Positions 5,304 to 13,487 of a DNA stretch of 32,189 nucleotides are shown here, one piece after another. The position numbers and the translations under genes are program-made. Positions within the stretch are counted from its first letter, which is position 1; each line of letters begins with the position of its first letter. A model generated the notes under the pieces. It was not told the DNA's origin, ran no database searches, and worked only from the letters and a program-made list of their open reading frames with translations. The DNA is taken from the NCBI GenBank assembly GCA_937967425.1, contig CALBST010000284.1, positions 1-32,189 on the forward strand, read 5' to 3'. This stretch comes from an uncultured Caulobacteraceae bacterium. Lineage in GTDB: Bacteria > Pseudomonadota > Alphaproteobacteria > Caulobacterales > TH1-2.

Positions 5304-7583
5304 ATGAGCTCAACTGCCCGCCGCCGCGCCTTGGATGCGTTGAAGAGCAAGCGCAGCGCGCCGCCGCTGGGCCCGCTCTTCGCCGTCGCGGAGGAGGGCG
5401 CCGAGTACGAGGCCGACACGCAGGATAAGGTCGCCGTACTCTTCCCGCTGCCATTGCCTGAGCCGTTCGATTACCGCGCGCCGTCATCGCTACAGATTCA
5501 ACCCGGCCAACACGTCATCGCGCCGATCGGCCCGCGCCTCGTGCGCGGCGTTGTATGGGGCGTCGAGCGCAATCATCCCGGCGCCGCGAACCTGAAAGCC
5601 ATCGAAGAGGTGCTCCCTGGCACGCCAGTGCCGGAGATCAGCCGCACTTTCGTCGAGTGGGCGGCGAGATATGTCGTCCGCCCGCTTGGCGATCTCTCGC
5701 GCATGGTCGTGCGCGCGCCCGAAGCGCTCTTCCCGCCGCCGACCCACACGGTGCTTGCGCCAAGCGGCGAGCAGCCGCCGAAACTCACCGACGCGCGGCG
5801 CCGGGTGATGGAAGAAGCGGCGAAGGAGCAGGTCAGCGCCGCTGAACTCGCCCGCCGCGCCGAGACATCATCTGCAGTGGTCAAAGGTCTCGTCGATTGC
5901 GGTGCGCTGGTGAAGCTCGAGATCAGCGAAGACCCGCCATTCCCGAACCCGGACCTTTCGCGCACTGGTAAGAATCTCTCCGCCATCCAACTCGCCGCCG
6001 CTGAGAAACTTTGCGCGTCGGTCCGCGAGCACAAGTTTCACGTCGCGCTGCTCGACGGCGTCACCGGCTCGGGCAAGACGGAAGTCTATCTCGAAGCCGC
6101 AGCCGAAGCGCTGAAGGAGGCGCCGGACGCGCAGGTGCTCGTGCTGCTTCCTGAAATCGCCCTGACGCAAGCCGCGATGAGCCGCTTCGAAGCACGCTTC
6201 GGCGTTAAACCGGTCGAGTGGCATTCCGCCATTCAGCCGAAAGCCCGCCGCCGCGCCTGGCGTGAAATCGCGGCCGGCCGCGCGCGGCTTATCGTCGGCG
6301 CGCGCTCGGCGCTGTTTCTGCCGTATCCGAACCTGCGCCTCATCGTCATCGATGAAGAGCACGACCCTTCCTACAAGCAGGAGGAGGGCGTCATCTATCA
6401 GGCGCGTGATATGGCCGTCGCCCGCGCCAAGCTCGGCGATTGCATGGTGATCCTCGCCAGCGCCACGCCGTCGCTCGAAACGCTGGTGAACGCGCAGGCC
6501 GGCCGCTACGCCCATGTGCAACTGCCATCGCGCCACGGCGCAGCCGAATTGCCGGACGTCTCGCTGATAGATCTCAAGCTCGATCCACCGGAGAAGGGCC
6601 GCTGGCTTTCGCCGAAACTCATTACAGGCGCGGCGCAGGCGCTGATGCGCGGCGAGCAAGCGCTCTTCTATATGAACCGTCGCGGCTACGCGCCGCTCAC
6701 GCTCTGCCGCGCCTGCGGCCACCGCATGCGCTCGCCCGACAGCGATTCATGGCTCGTCGAGCATCGCTATTCAGGCCGCCTCGTCTGCCACCTCACCGGC
6801 TTCTCGATTCCGAAGCCGAAAGAGTGTCCCGAGTGCAAAGCCGTCGATGCCTTCACGTCGATTGGCCCCGGTGTCGAGCGCATCGAAGAGGAAGTGCGCG
6901 ACAGCTTCCCGAACGCGCGCATCGAAATCTTCTCGTCCGACACCACGCCCAACGGCGACGCCGTGCGCGATCTGGTGGCGCGCATGGAGAACAACGAGAT
7001 CGATATTCTGATCGGCACGCAGATCGTCGCCAAAGGTCACAACTTCCCGAACCTCACCTTCGTCGGTGTTGTCGATGCCGACCTCGGCTTGAAGGGCGGC
7101 GATTTGCGCGCCGGAGAGCGCACCTTCCAGCTTGTCAGCCAAGTCGCCGGCCGCGCCGGCCGTCACGAAAAGCCGGGCAGGGCCCTCATCCAAACCTACG
7201 CGCCGCACGAGCCAGTGATGCAAGCGCTCGCCGCGCAGGATCGCGACGCCTTCTTCGCCGCCGAAATCGCCGAACGCGAAGCCGCCGGCATGCCGCCCTT
7301 TGGACGGCTTGCGGCGGTCATCGTCTCGGCGCCCAACGAACGCATCGCCGCCGAAGCGGCGAAAGCGCTCGGCGAAAAGGCCCCACACGTCGAAGGCCTC
7401 GACTTGTGGGGTCCCGCGCCCGCGCCGCTCAGCGTCATCCGCGGCATGTATCGCCACCGCTTCTTGGTGCGCGCCAATCGCGGCGTGGACGTCAGCGCGT
7501 TCCTCGCCGCCTGGTCGGGGCGTGTGAAGTTGCACAGCTCAGTGCGCGTCCAGATCGACGTGGACCCGTATAGCTTCCTCTAA
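5304..7583 (+). CDS. priA: Primosomal protein N' (replication restart helicase PriA), one zinc site missing
   Basis: A 759-residue 3'-5' superfamily 2 helicase that reloads the replisome at collapsed forks. The 3'-DNA-binding domain (about 40-150) is followed by a winged helix, then helicase lobe 1 with Walker A GVTGSGKT (252-259) and DEEH (350-353), and lobe 2 with QVAGRAGR (613-620). The zinc-binding segment is unusual. Aligned on the exact E. coli spacing, C468, C471, C508 and C511 are kept (first zinc site), while the second site has S477, S480 and T498 in place of Cys and keeps only C495. The flanking sequence is intact, so this is not decay. ATG at 5304 with GGAG 3 bases upstream. The N-terminal 40 residues are extra and low in complexity. 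It diverges from the DUF4274 gene. Confidence 0.95.
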   Translation: MSSTARRRALDALKSKRSAPPLGPLFAVAEEGAEYEADTQDKVAVLFPLPLPEPFDYRAPSSLQIQPGQHVIAPIGPRLVRGVVWGVERNHPGAANLKAIEEVLPGTPVPEISRTFVEWAARYVVRPLGDLSRMVVRAPEALFPPPTHTVLAPSGEQPPKLTDARRRVMEEAAKEQVSAAELARRAETSSAVVKGLVDCGALVKLEISEDPPFPNPDLSRTGKNLSAIQLAAAEKLCASVREHKFHVALLDGVTGSGKTEVYLEAAAEALKEAPDAQVLVLLPEIALTQAAMSRFEARFGVKPVEWHSAIQPKARRRAWREIAAGRARLIVGARSALFLPYPNLRLIVIDEEHDPSYKQEEGVIYQARDMAVARAKLGDCMVILASATPSLETLVNAQAGRYAHVQLPSRHGAAELPDVSLIDLKLDPPEKGRWLSPKLITGAAQALMRGEQALFYMNRRGYAPLTLCRACGHRMRSPDSDSWLVEHRYSGRLVCHLTGFSIPKPKECPECKAVDAFTSIGPGVERIEEEVRDSFPNARIEIFSSDTTPNGDAVRDLVARMENNEIDILIGTQIVAKGHNFPNLTFVGVVDADLGLKGGDLRAGERTFQLVSQVAGRAGRHEKPGRALIQTYAPHEPVMQALAAQDRDAFFAAEIAEREAAGMPPFGRLAAVIVSAPNERIAAEAAKALGEKAPHVEGLDLWGPAPAPLSVIRGMYRHRFLVRANRGVDVSAFLAAWSGRVKLHSSVRVQIDVDPYSFL

Positions 7584-7655
7584 ATCGGACTGCCGCCCTT
7601 CAGCCCGCATTCGCAAGTGTTTGCCGGCGGTAAGCCGGCGGTCCATAATGGCGCC

Positions 7656-8438
7656 ATGACCTACAAACCCTTTGATCTCACTGGCCGCGTCGCGCTTGTC
7701 ACTGGCGGCAATGGCGGCATTGGCCTTGGCATGGCGGACGCGCTGGCGCAGGCGGGCGCGAGCGTCGAGATTTGGGGCACGAACGCGGGGAAAAACGCGC
7801 GGGCGCTGGAGCAGCTGAAGGCGCACGGCACGAACGTGAATGCGCGCATCGTCGATGTTTCGACGGAAGCGAATGTCGTCGCCGGCTTCAACGCGACGCT
7901 GGCGGAGTTCGGCCGCGTCGATTCCTGCTTCGCCAACGCCGGCGTCTCCAATCGCTGGAAGTCCTTCCTCGATATTGGCGGCGAAGACTATCGCCGCGTC
8001 ATGGCGATCAACCTCGACGGCATGATCTGGACAATGCGCGAAGCGTGCCGTCACATGAAAGCGCGCGCTGAAGCTGGCGATCCCGGCGGCTCGATCGCAG
8101 CGGTGGCGAGCCTCGGCGCGCTTTTCGGCGCCGCGCGCAATCAGGACTACACCGCAACGAAAGCCGCCATCATCTCCGTCACCAACGGCATCGCCGTTGA
8201 GTTCGCGCGCTACGGCGTGCGCGCCAACGCCATTTTGCCAGGCTGGATCGCGACGGACATGACCGGCGCCGCGCAAGAGAACGACGCCTTCACCACGCAC
8301 GTCATCAGCCGCGTGCCGTATCGGCGCTGGGGTAGGCCGGAAGAGTTCGGCGGCATTGCCGTCTATCTCGCAAGTGACGCCTCGAGCTTCCATAACGGCG
8401 ACTCGATCCTCATTGATGGTGGCTATTCGAAGTTCTAG
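7656..8438 (+). CDS. SDR family oxidoreductase
   Basis: A 260-residue classical short-chain dehydrogenase/reductase that oxidises or reduces a hydroxyl/keto group with NAD(P). Visible motifs are the TGGNGGIG nucleotide-binding loop (16-23), NAG (94-96), catalytic S152, Y165 and K169 (YTATK), and the C-terminal LIDGGYSKF typical of the FabG-like group. D67 (VDV) is the usual adenine contact. The substrate is unknown; similar proteins are called glucose 1-dehydrogenase or 3-oxoacyl-ACP reductase by default. ATG at 7656 gives the normal N-terminus; the frame runs back to 7617 but those residues do not belong to the fold. The stop overlaps the stop of the convergent XRE gene. Confidence 0.88.
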   Translation: MTYKPFDLTGRVALVTGGNGGIGLGMADALAQAGASVEIWGTNAGKNARALEQLKAHGTNVNARIVDVSTEANVVAGFNATLAEFGRVDSCFANAGVSNRWKSFLDIGGEDYRRVMAINLDGMIWTMREACRHMKARAEAGDPGGSIAAVASLGALFGAARNQDYTATKAAIISVTNGIAVEFARYGVRANAILPGWIATDMTGAAQENDAFTTHVISRVPYRRWGRPEEFGGIAVYLASDASSFHNGDSILIDGGYSKF

Positions 8439-8734
8439 ACGTCGTCCTCGCCGACAGCGCCGCCTTCGCCTTCGAGCCGGCGTAGCTGTTTGACGTCTTT
8501 TGCAGTGAAACGCAGTCGCACGCCGACGCCGAGATCATCTTCGTCAAGAAACACCGCGCCGGCTTGTTCAAGCGCATGCTTCAGCGCCGTGCGCGCCTCG
8601 TGGCCCGGATCGACATCGCCCGTTTCGAACGCGCGAATATCGGCCTTAGCCACGCCGCTTGCGCTCGCGAGTTGCGTGCGTGGCCATTGCACCAGGGCGC
8701 GCGCGGCGCGGCAGAGAGGGCCGGTGATCTGCAT
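8435..8734 (-). CDS. Small XRE-family helix-turn-helix regulator
   Basis: A 99-residue DNA-binding protein. The helix-turn-helix spans about residues 6-40 (RAARALVQWPRTQLASASGV, then IRAFETGDVDP). The stretch ALKHALEQAGAVFLDEDDLGVGVRLRF (52-77) is the tail usual in small alphaproteobacterial XRE proteins ('ALR-ALE-AGV-FIDE---G-GVRL'). The ATG at 8734 is chosen because GGAG lies 6 bases upstream, in preference to a GTG at 8746. Its stop codon overlaps that of the SDR gene (shared ctag, 8435-8438). It diverges from the secreted protein gene at 8773 across only 38 bases that contain a palindrome, so it may control itself and that gene. Confidence 0.8.
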   Translation of the reverse strand: MQITGPLCRAARALVQWPRTQLASASGVAKADIRAFETGDVDPGHEARTALKHALEQAGAVFLDEDDLGVGVRLRFTAKDVKQLRRLEGEGGAVGEDDV

Positions 8735-8757
8735 GCTTGGCTCCACGATGATCGGCT

Positions 8758-8767
8758 GACTATAGTC
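8758..8767. promoter_or_regulatory. 10-bp palindrome between divergent genes, possible operator/-10
   Basis: gactatagtc is a perfect palindrome in the 38-bp space between the XRE gene and the secreted protein gene. It contains TATAGT, close to a -10 element for the rightward gene, and the same sequence reads as a -10 on the other strand. An operator of the XRE protein overlapping the promoter is a reasonable inference. Confidence 0.4.
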
Positions 8768-8772
8768 CGCGA

Positions 8773-9360
8773 ATGATCGCCCGCACGCTGAAAATCGCCG
8801 CCGCGCTCACCTTGCTCGCGCTTCCCGCACGCGCTGATGAAGTGAGGACGCTGCAAACGGATGTGGCGGGCGTTATTGCCGCTGCGCACGAGGGCGCTCC
8901 GTATCGCGACTGGGACGCCGTGCGCGTGGCGATGCCGCGAATCGTGCGCTGGCACCTGGCCCCGCCGGATCGCGAAGACGCGTCCATGATCCGCCGCAGC
9001 GGTTGGATCGAATTCGATGGCAGACAAGCGGGCGTTGCCGTGTGCGGCGATGCAGCGACGCCGCAGGTCGTTGTTCTGCGCGTGAGTGGCGCGACGTGGG
9101 GCGCTATCGAGCGCGATGAGGTCATCGTGGCGCTGACGCGTTTGATCTCCGCGAGCCTGGCCTACCATGAGCCAACGATGGTTGGCGAAGTCGAGCGCTA
9201 TGTCTTGGGCGGCGCGGGCAGTAGCGATCAAAGGCTCATGCGCGTGGAGAATTGCTCGCGCGAGGGCAGCCGCGCCAGCCAACGATGCGACACGTCCTAT
9301 AGCCTCGACGTGCGGCCAGAAGGCAGCACCGCCCGGCTGCCTGACTGCCGCGCGCCCTAG
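8773..9360 (+). CDS. Secreted cysteine-containing hypothetical protein
   Basis: A 195-residue protein with a clear Sec signal peptide (positive MIARTLK, hydrophobic IAAALTLLAL, cleavage probably after PARA, residue 21). The mature part is about 174 residues and has four cysteines (C91, C161, C172, C192), enough for two periplasmic disulfides. I do not recognise the family. It contains IVRWHLAPPDRED, SGWIEFDGRQAGVAVCGD and VVVLRVSGATWGAIERDEVIVAL, which looks like mixed alpha/beta, and no enzyme motif. ATG at 8773 without a strong ribosome site. It diverges from the XRE regulator with a palindrome between them, which suggests regulated expression. Confidence 0.75.
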   Translation: MIARTLKIAAALTLLALPARADEVRTLQTDVAGVIAAAHEGAPYRDWDAVRVAMPRIVRWHLAPPDREDASMIRRSGWIEFDGRQAGVAVCGDAATPQVVVLRVSGATWGAIERDEVIVALTRLISASLAYHEPTMVGEVERYVLGGAGSSDQRLMRVENCSREGSRASQRCDTSYSLDVRPEGSTARLPDCRAP

Positions 9361-9448
9361 GCGCCTTTGAAGTCCGGAAACGGCCAGCGAAGGCAGCGCG
9401 ATTGCGTCAGGATCGAGTTCGCCGATCCACTCACGGAGCCATCACTCA

Positions 9449-9919
9449 ATGTCGTTGTTCAGCAAAGCGCGCGGCGTGGCCGTTGCGCTCGGAGCCCTCG
9501 CCATGTCCAGCGCAGCCTATGCGGACGCCAATCAGGATCGCGCCACCGTCGCGGCGCTGGATACCGAATATCAAGCCGCGGTCGAGCGCAACGACGCCGA
9601 GGCCATGGCGCGCATCCTTCACGATGACATGATTCTCGTCATCGGGCGCGGCCTCGTGTTCACGCGTGAAGACCTGCTGCGCTCGGCGCGGGAGCAGGAA
9701 TACGTCTACGAGATTCAGGCCGAGGAGGAGGGCACGCAAACTGTGCGTCTCTATGGCGAAGACACCGCCATCGTCACGGCGCTGCTCCGTCTGAAAGGCA
9801 CGGGGCCGCAGGGGCCATTCGATCGCCGTCTTTGGTTCAGTGACACTTACGTTCGCACCCCGCAGGGCTGGCGCTACGCTTTTGGCCAGAGCTCAATCAA
9901 TCTGCCACCGCAGGAGTAA
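9449..9919 (+). CDS. Secreted DUF4440 (NTF2-like) protein
   Basis: A 156-residue periplasmic protein. Residues 1-25 form a signal peptide ending SSAAYA. The rest is one NTF2-like/SnoaL-type domain of the DUF4440 group. The typical start is visible (ALDTEYQAAVERNDAEAMARILHDDMILV), followed by FTREDLLRSARE, TAIVTALLRLKG and the ending DTYVRTPQGWRYAFGQSS. This fold is a small cone-shaped barrel used for ligand binding or, rarely, catalysis; the ligand is unknown. ATG at 9449 has CGGAG 10 bases upstream. Its 3' end overlaps the convergent MATE gene by 23 bases. Confidence 0.85.
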   Translation: MSLFSKARGVAVALGALAMSSAAYADANQDRATVAALDTEYQAAVERNDAEAMARILHDDMILVIGRGLVFTREDLLRSAREQEYVYEIQAEEEGTQTVRLYGEDTAIVTALLRLKGTGPQGPFDRRLWFSDTYVRTPQGWRYAFGQSSINLPPQE

Positions 9920-11261
9920 GCGCGTGCTTCGGAAGCTTTCGCTTGAACGTCTCGAACAGCAGCCACATCGCCAACGCGCACTGCGCCACGACCGAGGCCA
10001 CCGACAACAGCCACACATGCTCGATCACGAAATAGGGCTGGGTTGAAAGATAGAGCACCGGCACGACGAAGGTGACCATGCGCGTGGCGCTGGCGAAAAG
10101 CGATGGCCGCGTGTCGCCCATGCCCTGGAACATGCTGCCCGTGGCCATCACCAGGCCGCTGAACACGAAATTCCAGGATACGATCTGCAAATACTCATTG
10201 CTGATCGCGAGCACGGCCGGATCGTTGGTGAAGGGCCGGGCGAGCAATTCGGGGTTGATGTGACAAAGCAGGCTCGCGGTCAGCATGATGCCGGAGCCGA
10301 TCAGCGCCGTGGCCCTGAATGTCTCCCGAACGCGGTCGTAGCGCTTGGCGCCAAAGTTCTGGCCGGCGATCGGCGCCGCCGCGAACGACACCGCCATCGC
10401 CGGCAGGAAGATCGATTGCATAATCCGCCCGCCAATGCCGAAGCCTGCCTGCGCCTCCGCGCCAAAGCCACGGATGACAAAGTAGATGACGACGAAGATC
10501 ACAAACATCAGCAGGAATTCGAGCGATGTCGGCAGTCCAATGAAAATGATGCGCCGCCATGCGTCGAACTTCGGCTTCAGCGAGTGGAGATGAGGCCGAA
10601 GGTAGGATTGCACCCGTGGAAACATGAAGACGAGCGCGATCGTGCCGGTCAGACCGGCGATCGAACTGGCCCAGCCGGCGCCGGCGACTCCGAGCGGCAT
10701 GCCCGTGCCCCAGCCGGCGATGAGGACCGGCGCGAGGATTGCGTTCAAAACGATGGTGGCGGTCTGCAGCACCATCGTTGGCATGGTGACGCCCGCGCCA
10801 CGCAACGCCGAAGTCATCGCCGCGACCGGAAACATCAGGCCGAGTTGGGGTAGAAAGGCGTAGAGATATGCACGCCCCGCCGCGGCGGTTTCCGCGTCGG
10901 CGGTGAGCGCATCAACGCCGGCGCCGCCGAACGTGTAGCCAAGAGCGAGAAACACCACGCCGAACAGCAGCGACAACGAGATCGCCTGGTCGGAAAACAG
11001 ATTGGCCTCGGCTTCGTCCTTCTTGCCGACGGCCTGCGCCACCGTCGCCATGACGCCGATGGAAATCAGCTGGCTCGCGGCCAGCGCCAGAAAGAATACG
11101 TTGCCGGCCGCGCTGACGCCGGCGATCGCGGCGTTGCCGAGACGTGAGACAAAATACAGATCGACGATGAAATACATCGTCTGGAAAATGAGGCTGATGC
11201 CGATGAAGGCCGCCATGCCGAGCAGATGGCCCGTAATCGAGCCCTGCGTGAGATCACGCAC
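9897..11261 (-). CDS. MATE family efflux transporter
   Basis: A 454-residue multidrug and toxic compound extrusion transporter with twelve predicted membrane helices in two similar halves (about 10-225 and 235-450). The first half opens with TQGSITGHLLGMAAF and VDLYFVSRLGNAAIAG, the usual MatE start; the second has GLPTSLEFLLMF and APIAGQNFGAKRYDRV, the equivalent of the conserved 'GQN-GA' motif. The substrate is likely cationic drugs or metabolites exchanged for Na+ or H+, which the sequence does not settle. The start is GTG at 11261, which overlaps the DUF1330 stop by 8 bases, so translation is probably coupled. It is the last gene of the leftward unit that begins at the TerC-like gene. Confidence 0.92.
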   Translation of the reverse strand: MRDLTQGSITGHLLGMAAFIGISLIFQTMYFIVDLYFVSRLGNAAIAGVSAAGNVFFLALAASQLISIGVMATVAQAVGKKDEAEANLFSDQAISLSLLFGVVFLALGYTFGGAGVDALTADAETAAAGRAYLYAFLPQLGLMFPVAAMTSALRGAGVTMPTMVLQTATIVLNAILAPVLIAGWGTGMPLGVAGAGWASSIAGLTGTIALVFMFPRVQSYLRPHLHSLKPKFDAWRRIIFIGLPTSLEFLLMFVIFVVIYFVIRGFGAEAQAGFGIGGRIMQSIFLPAMAVSFAAAPIAGQNFGAKRYDRVRETFRATALIGSGIMLTASLLCHINPELLARPFTNDPAVLAISNEYLQIVSWNFVFSGLVMATGSMFQGMGDTRPSLFASATRMVTFVVPVLYLSTQPYFVIEHVWLLSVASVVAQCALAMWLLFETFKRKLPKHALTPAVAD

Positions 11262-11565
11262 TCGGGAAGCCTTTTATCAAGAGCACTACCGCTTCGGCGC
11301 CGGCGACGCGATCGGCCGCGATCTCGTTGTATTCCGGTGATGTGGCCCATGCAGTGAACGCAGCGGCATCCGGGAATTCCATCAGCACAACCTTGTTACG
11401 GTCCCACCACTCGCCTTCGACAACGCGCGGCGCATCATCGGCGGCCAGCATCTTGCCGCCGAATTTGCCGAAGACATCCGCGAAGCGTGCGACGAAAGCG
11501 TTCATGTAACGATCGTAGCGCTCTCGATCGTGGATACGGAGTTGCGCAAGCGCGTAGACGGCCAT
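11254..11565 (-). CDS. DUF1330 family protein
   Basis: A 103-residue dimeric alpha-beta-barrel (ferredoxin-like) protein of the DUF1330 family, whose function is not established. Characteristic are AVYALAQLRIHDRERYDRYMNAF near the start, GGKMLAADDAPRVVEGEW, VVLMEFPDAAAFTAWATSPEYNEI and VVLLIKGFP at the end. The ATG at 11565 begins exactly where the family starts and is 4 bases after the stop of the upstream lipoprotein gene; the frame extends to 11607 inside that gene. The MATE gene start overlaps its end. Family members act as small oxygenase-like or unknown enzymes; no catalytic residue can be named. Confidence 0.85.
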   Translation of the reverse strand: MAVYALAQLRIHDRERYDRYMNAFVARFADVFGKFGGKMLAADDAPRVVEGEWWDRNKVVLMEFPDAAAFTAWATSPEYNEIAADRVAGAEAVVLLIKGFPSA

Positions 11566-11569
11566 GTCA

Positions 11570-12115
11570 CTATCCCCGACGGAAACGCAGGCGCGCGCAG
11601 ACAGCATCCGGCGAGTAGGGCACGGCTTCCATCTGGCCGTCCGGGCGCAGTTCGACTTGGAACGGCTCGCGCAACCCCACGATGTGGGTCACGCCATCAG
11701 GCGCCTCATACTTGCCGATCGCGGCGGGGCCCTGCGGTCCGCAGAGGAAGGGTGCGCTTGCGGTTTGCGTGCGCTCGCCATCGGCGGCGTAATAGAGCGT
11801 CGTCACCTCGTCGCCGCCTTGCAGGCCCATGACCTGCGCCAACGCGCCGCCGGCGCTCTGAACGAACACATCGTAGGGCGCGTGATTGGCGGCTTGAAAG
11901 GCGAGAGCCCGGCCGTCAGTGTGACGGAGCGTAAGGGTTACGACCGGGTCCATGCCTTCTCTGCCAGCGCGGGAGGAGGAGAGCATCGTGATGCGCTCGC
12001 CCACCGCGAGTGAGGTGGCGGCGTCGGCGGCGACCAGGGTTGTGCTTGTTTGCGCGCCGGGAGGTGACACGCACGCCGCGAGCGCCAAGCCTGCGACGAG
12101 AACGAACTTCTTCAT
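11570..12115 (-). CDS. Hypothetical lipoprotein
   Basis: A 181-residue lipoprotein of unknown function. The signal (MKKFVLVAGLALAAC) ends in lipobox LAAC with C15 as the lipidated residue. The rest is a soluble periplasmic domain with strands such as DPVVTLTLRHTDGRALAFQAAN, YDVFVQSAGGALAQVMGL and PFQVELRPDGQMEAVPY, and two more cysteines near FLCGPQG and DAVCARL that may pair. The ATG at 12115 is fixed by AGGAGG 6 bases upstream; that ribosome site overlaps the stop of the TerC-like gene, so the two are one operon. No recognised domain. Confidence 0.82.
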   Translation of the reverse strand: MKKFVLVAGLALAACVSPPGAQTSTTLVAADAATSLAVGERITMLSSSRAGREGMDPVVTLTLRHTDGRALAFQAANHAPYDVFVQSAGGALAQVMGLQGGDEVTTLYYAADGERTQTASAPFLCGPQGPAAIGKYEAPDGVTHIVGLREPFQVELRPDGQMEAVPYSPDAVCARLRFRRG

Positions 12116-12125
12116 GCGGGTCCTC

Positions 12126-12941
12126 CTATTGCGCCGCTGGCGGTGGCGTAGCTTGCTGAAGCGCCTTTTTCTTGGCCGCATTGCGCGAAAGCATGTTCAA
12201 GCCTTCGACGAGCGCGGAGAACGCCATCGCCGCGTAGATGTAGCCCTTCGGCACGTGCACGCCGAAGCCCTCCGCGATGAGCACCATGCCGATCATGAGC
12301 AGAAAGCCGAGCGCCAGCATGACGACGGTCGGGTTCTTATGGATGAAGTTCGCGACTGGATCAGCCGCCAGCAACATCACGGTGACGGCGACAATGACCG
12401 CCACGACCATGATCGGCACATGGTCCGTCATGCCGACGGCGGTCAGGATCGAGTCGATCGAGAACACGAGGTCGAGCAGAATGATCTGAAAGATCGTCGA
12501 GCCAAAGTTGGCGGCGACGACTTGCTTCTTATCGAGCACATCGTCGGTGGGCGTCGGGTCGACGCTGTGGTGGATTTCCTTGGTCGCCTTCCAAACCAGG
12601 AAGAGGCCGCCCGCGATCAGGATAATGTCGCGCCACGAGAACGCCGTTTCGAATGTCGGATTGCCGTGATCGTCCAGGCTGCCGGTGATGCCGAAATCGA
12701 TCACCGGATGGATCAACGTCACGATAAGCGCGATCGTCGAGAGCAGAACCAGACGCATCACCAGCGCCAAGCCGATGCCGATGCGACGCGCGCGGGCGCG
12801 CTGATGCTCTGGCAGCTTGTTGGTGAGGATCGAAATGAAGATCAGGTTGTCGATGCCGAGCACAACCTCCATCACGACAAGTGTGATCAAAGCAGCCCAG
12901 GCGGCCGGATCCGAAAGAAGCGGGGCGACGTCCCAATCCAT
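12126..12941 (-). CDS. TerC family integral membrane protein
   Basis: A 271-residue membrane protein of the TerC/YoaE group. Members are linked to metal ion (manganese) export or to metalation of secreted proteins; tellurite resistance is the historical name. About seven helices are visible. Conserved acidic sites are D31 in [12 protein letters not shown] and D163 in [13 protein letters not shown], the two family signatures expected to handle the ion. The C-terminus is a cytoplasmic Ala/Pro/Lys tail. No CBS or CorC domains are attached, unlike the longer YoaE. ATG at 12941 with AGAGGGA upstream. It is the first gene of the leftward unit (lipoprotein, DUF1330, MATE) and diverges from the TrmO-like gene across 77 bases. 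Confidence 0.88.
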   Translation of the reverse strand: MDWDVAPLLSDPAAWAALITLVVMEVVLGIDNLIFISILTNKLPEHQRARARRIGIGLALVMRLVLLSTIALIVTLIHPVIDFGITGSLDDHGNPTFETAFSWRDIILIAGGLFLVWKATKEIHHSVDPTPTDDVLDKKQVVAANFGSTIFQIILLDLVFSIDSILTAVGMTDHVPIMVVAVIVAVTVMLLAADPVANFIHKNPTVVMLALGFLLMIGMVLIAEGFGVHVPKGYIYAAMAFSALVEGLNMLSRNAAKKKALQQATPPPAAQ

Positions 12942-13018
12942 GCGAAAGTTCCCTCTGGTTCGCGCACGATGTAATTGATCACCGCACCGCCGGGAAGGGC
13001 GCCGCGTAGGAGAGGCCG

Positions 13019-13483
13019 ATGAAAGCGGAAGTATCAGCGATCGGAACGGTCTGTTCGCCGCGGAAAGACTTGACCGACGATTTCTGGGGTGCGGTCGAAG
13101 CGGAGATCATTCTGGACCCCGCTTTTGATGAGACCGCCTTCTACGGCCTCGGTGATTTCAGCCACGTCGAGGTGTTGTTCCTTATGCACCAGGTCGATCC
13201 GGCCAAAGTGGAGACCGGCGCCCGGCATCCGCGTGAGCGTATGGATTGGCCGCTTGTGGGGATCTTTGCGCAACGCGGTAAGGCGCGGCCCAATCGCATC
13301 GGACTCGCACGCGCGACGATTGTCAGAGTTGAAGGACGCGTGCTCACTGTTCGCGGGCTCGACGCCATCGACGGAACGCCAGTGCTGGATGTGAAGCCGT
13401 GGATGGACGAGTTCGCACCCATTGGCGCGACGCAACAGCCGTTGTGGGCCAGTGAGTTGATGCAGAACTATTTCAAGGACTGA
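13019..13483 (+). CDS. TrmO-like tRNA methyltransferase (TsaA/YaeB domain)
   Basis: A 154-residue protein of the TsaA/YaeB (UPF0066) family. TrmO methylates N6-threonylcarbamoyladenosine at position 37 of tRNA-Thr using S-adenosylmethionine. Conserved segments are [14 protein letters not shown], then [44 protein letters not shown] near the end. E. coli TrmO is about 235 residues; this form has only the N-terminal barrel and lacks the C-terminal domain, as many family members do, so the substrate may differ. ATG at 13019 with AGGAGA 5 bases upstream. The unknown gene at 13488 follows after 4 bases. Confidence 0.85.
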   Translation: MKAEVSAIGTVCSPRKDLTDDFWGAVEAEIILDPAFDETAFYGLGDFSHVEVLFLMHQVDPAKVETGARHPRERMDWPLVGIFAQRGKARPNRIGLARATIVRVEGRVLTVRGLDAIDGTPVLDVKPWMDEFAPIGATQQPLWASELMQNYFKD

Positions 13484-13487
13484 ACGC

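Noticed and set aside
5868..6722. Antisense 284-codon frame inside priA
   Set aside because: Shadow of priA codon bias; no ribosome site, no domain.
10260..10853. Plus-strand frame within the MATE gene
   Set aside because: Antisense shadow, rich in Arg/His/Asp, with no protein-like pattern.
11952..12974. Plus-strand 340-codon frame opposite the TerC-like gene
   Set aside because: The TerC signatures on the other strand decide it; this frame is full of His/Asp/Arg repeats typical of antisense reading.
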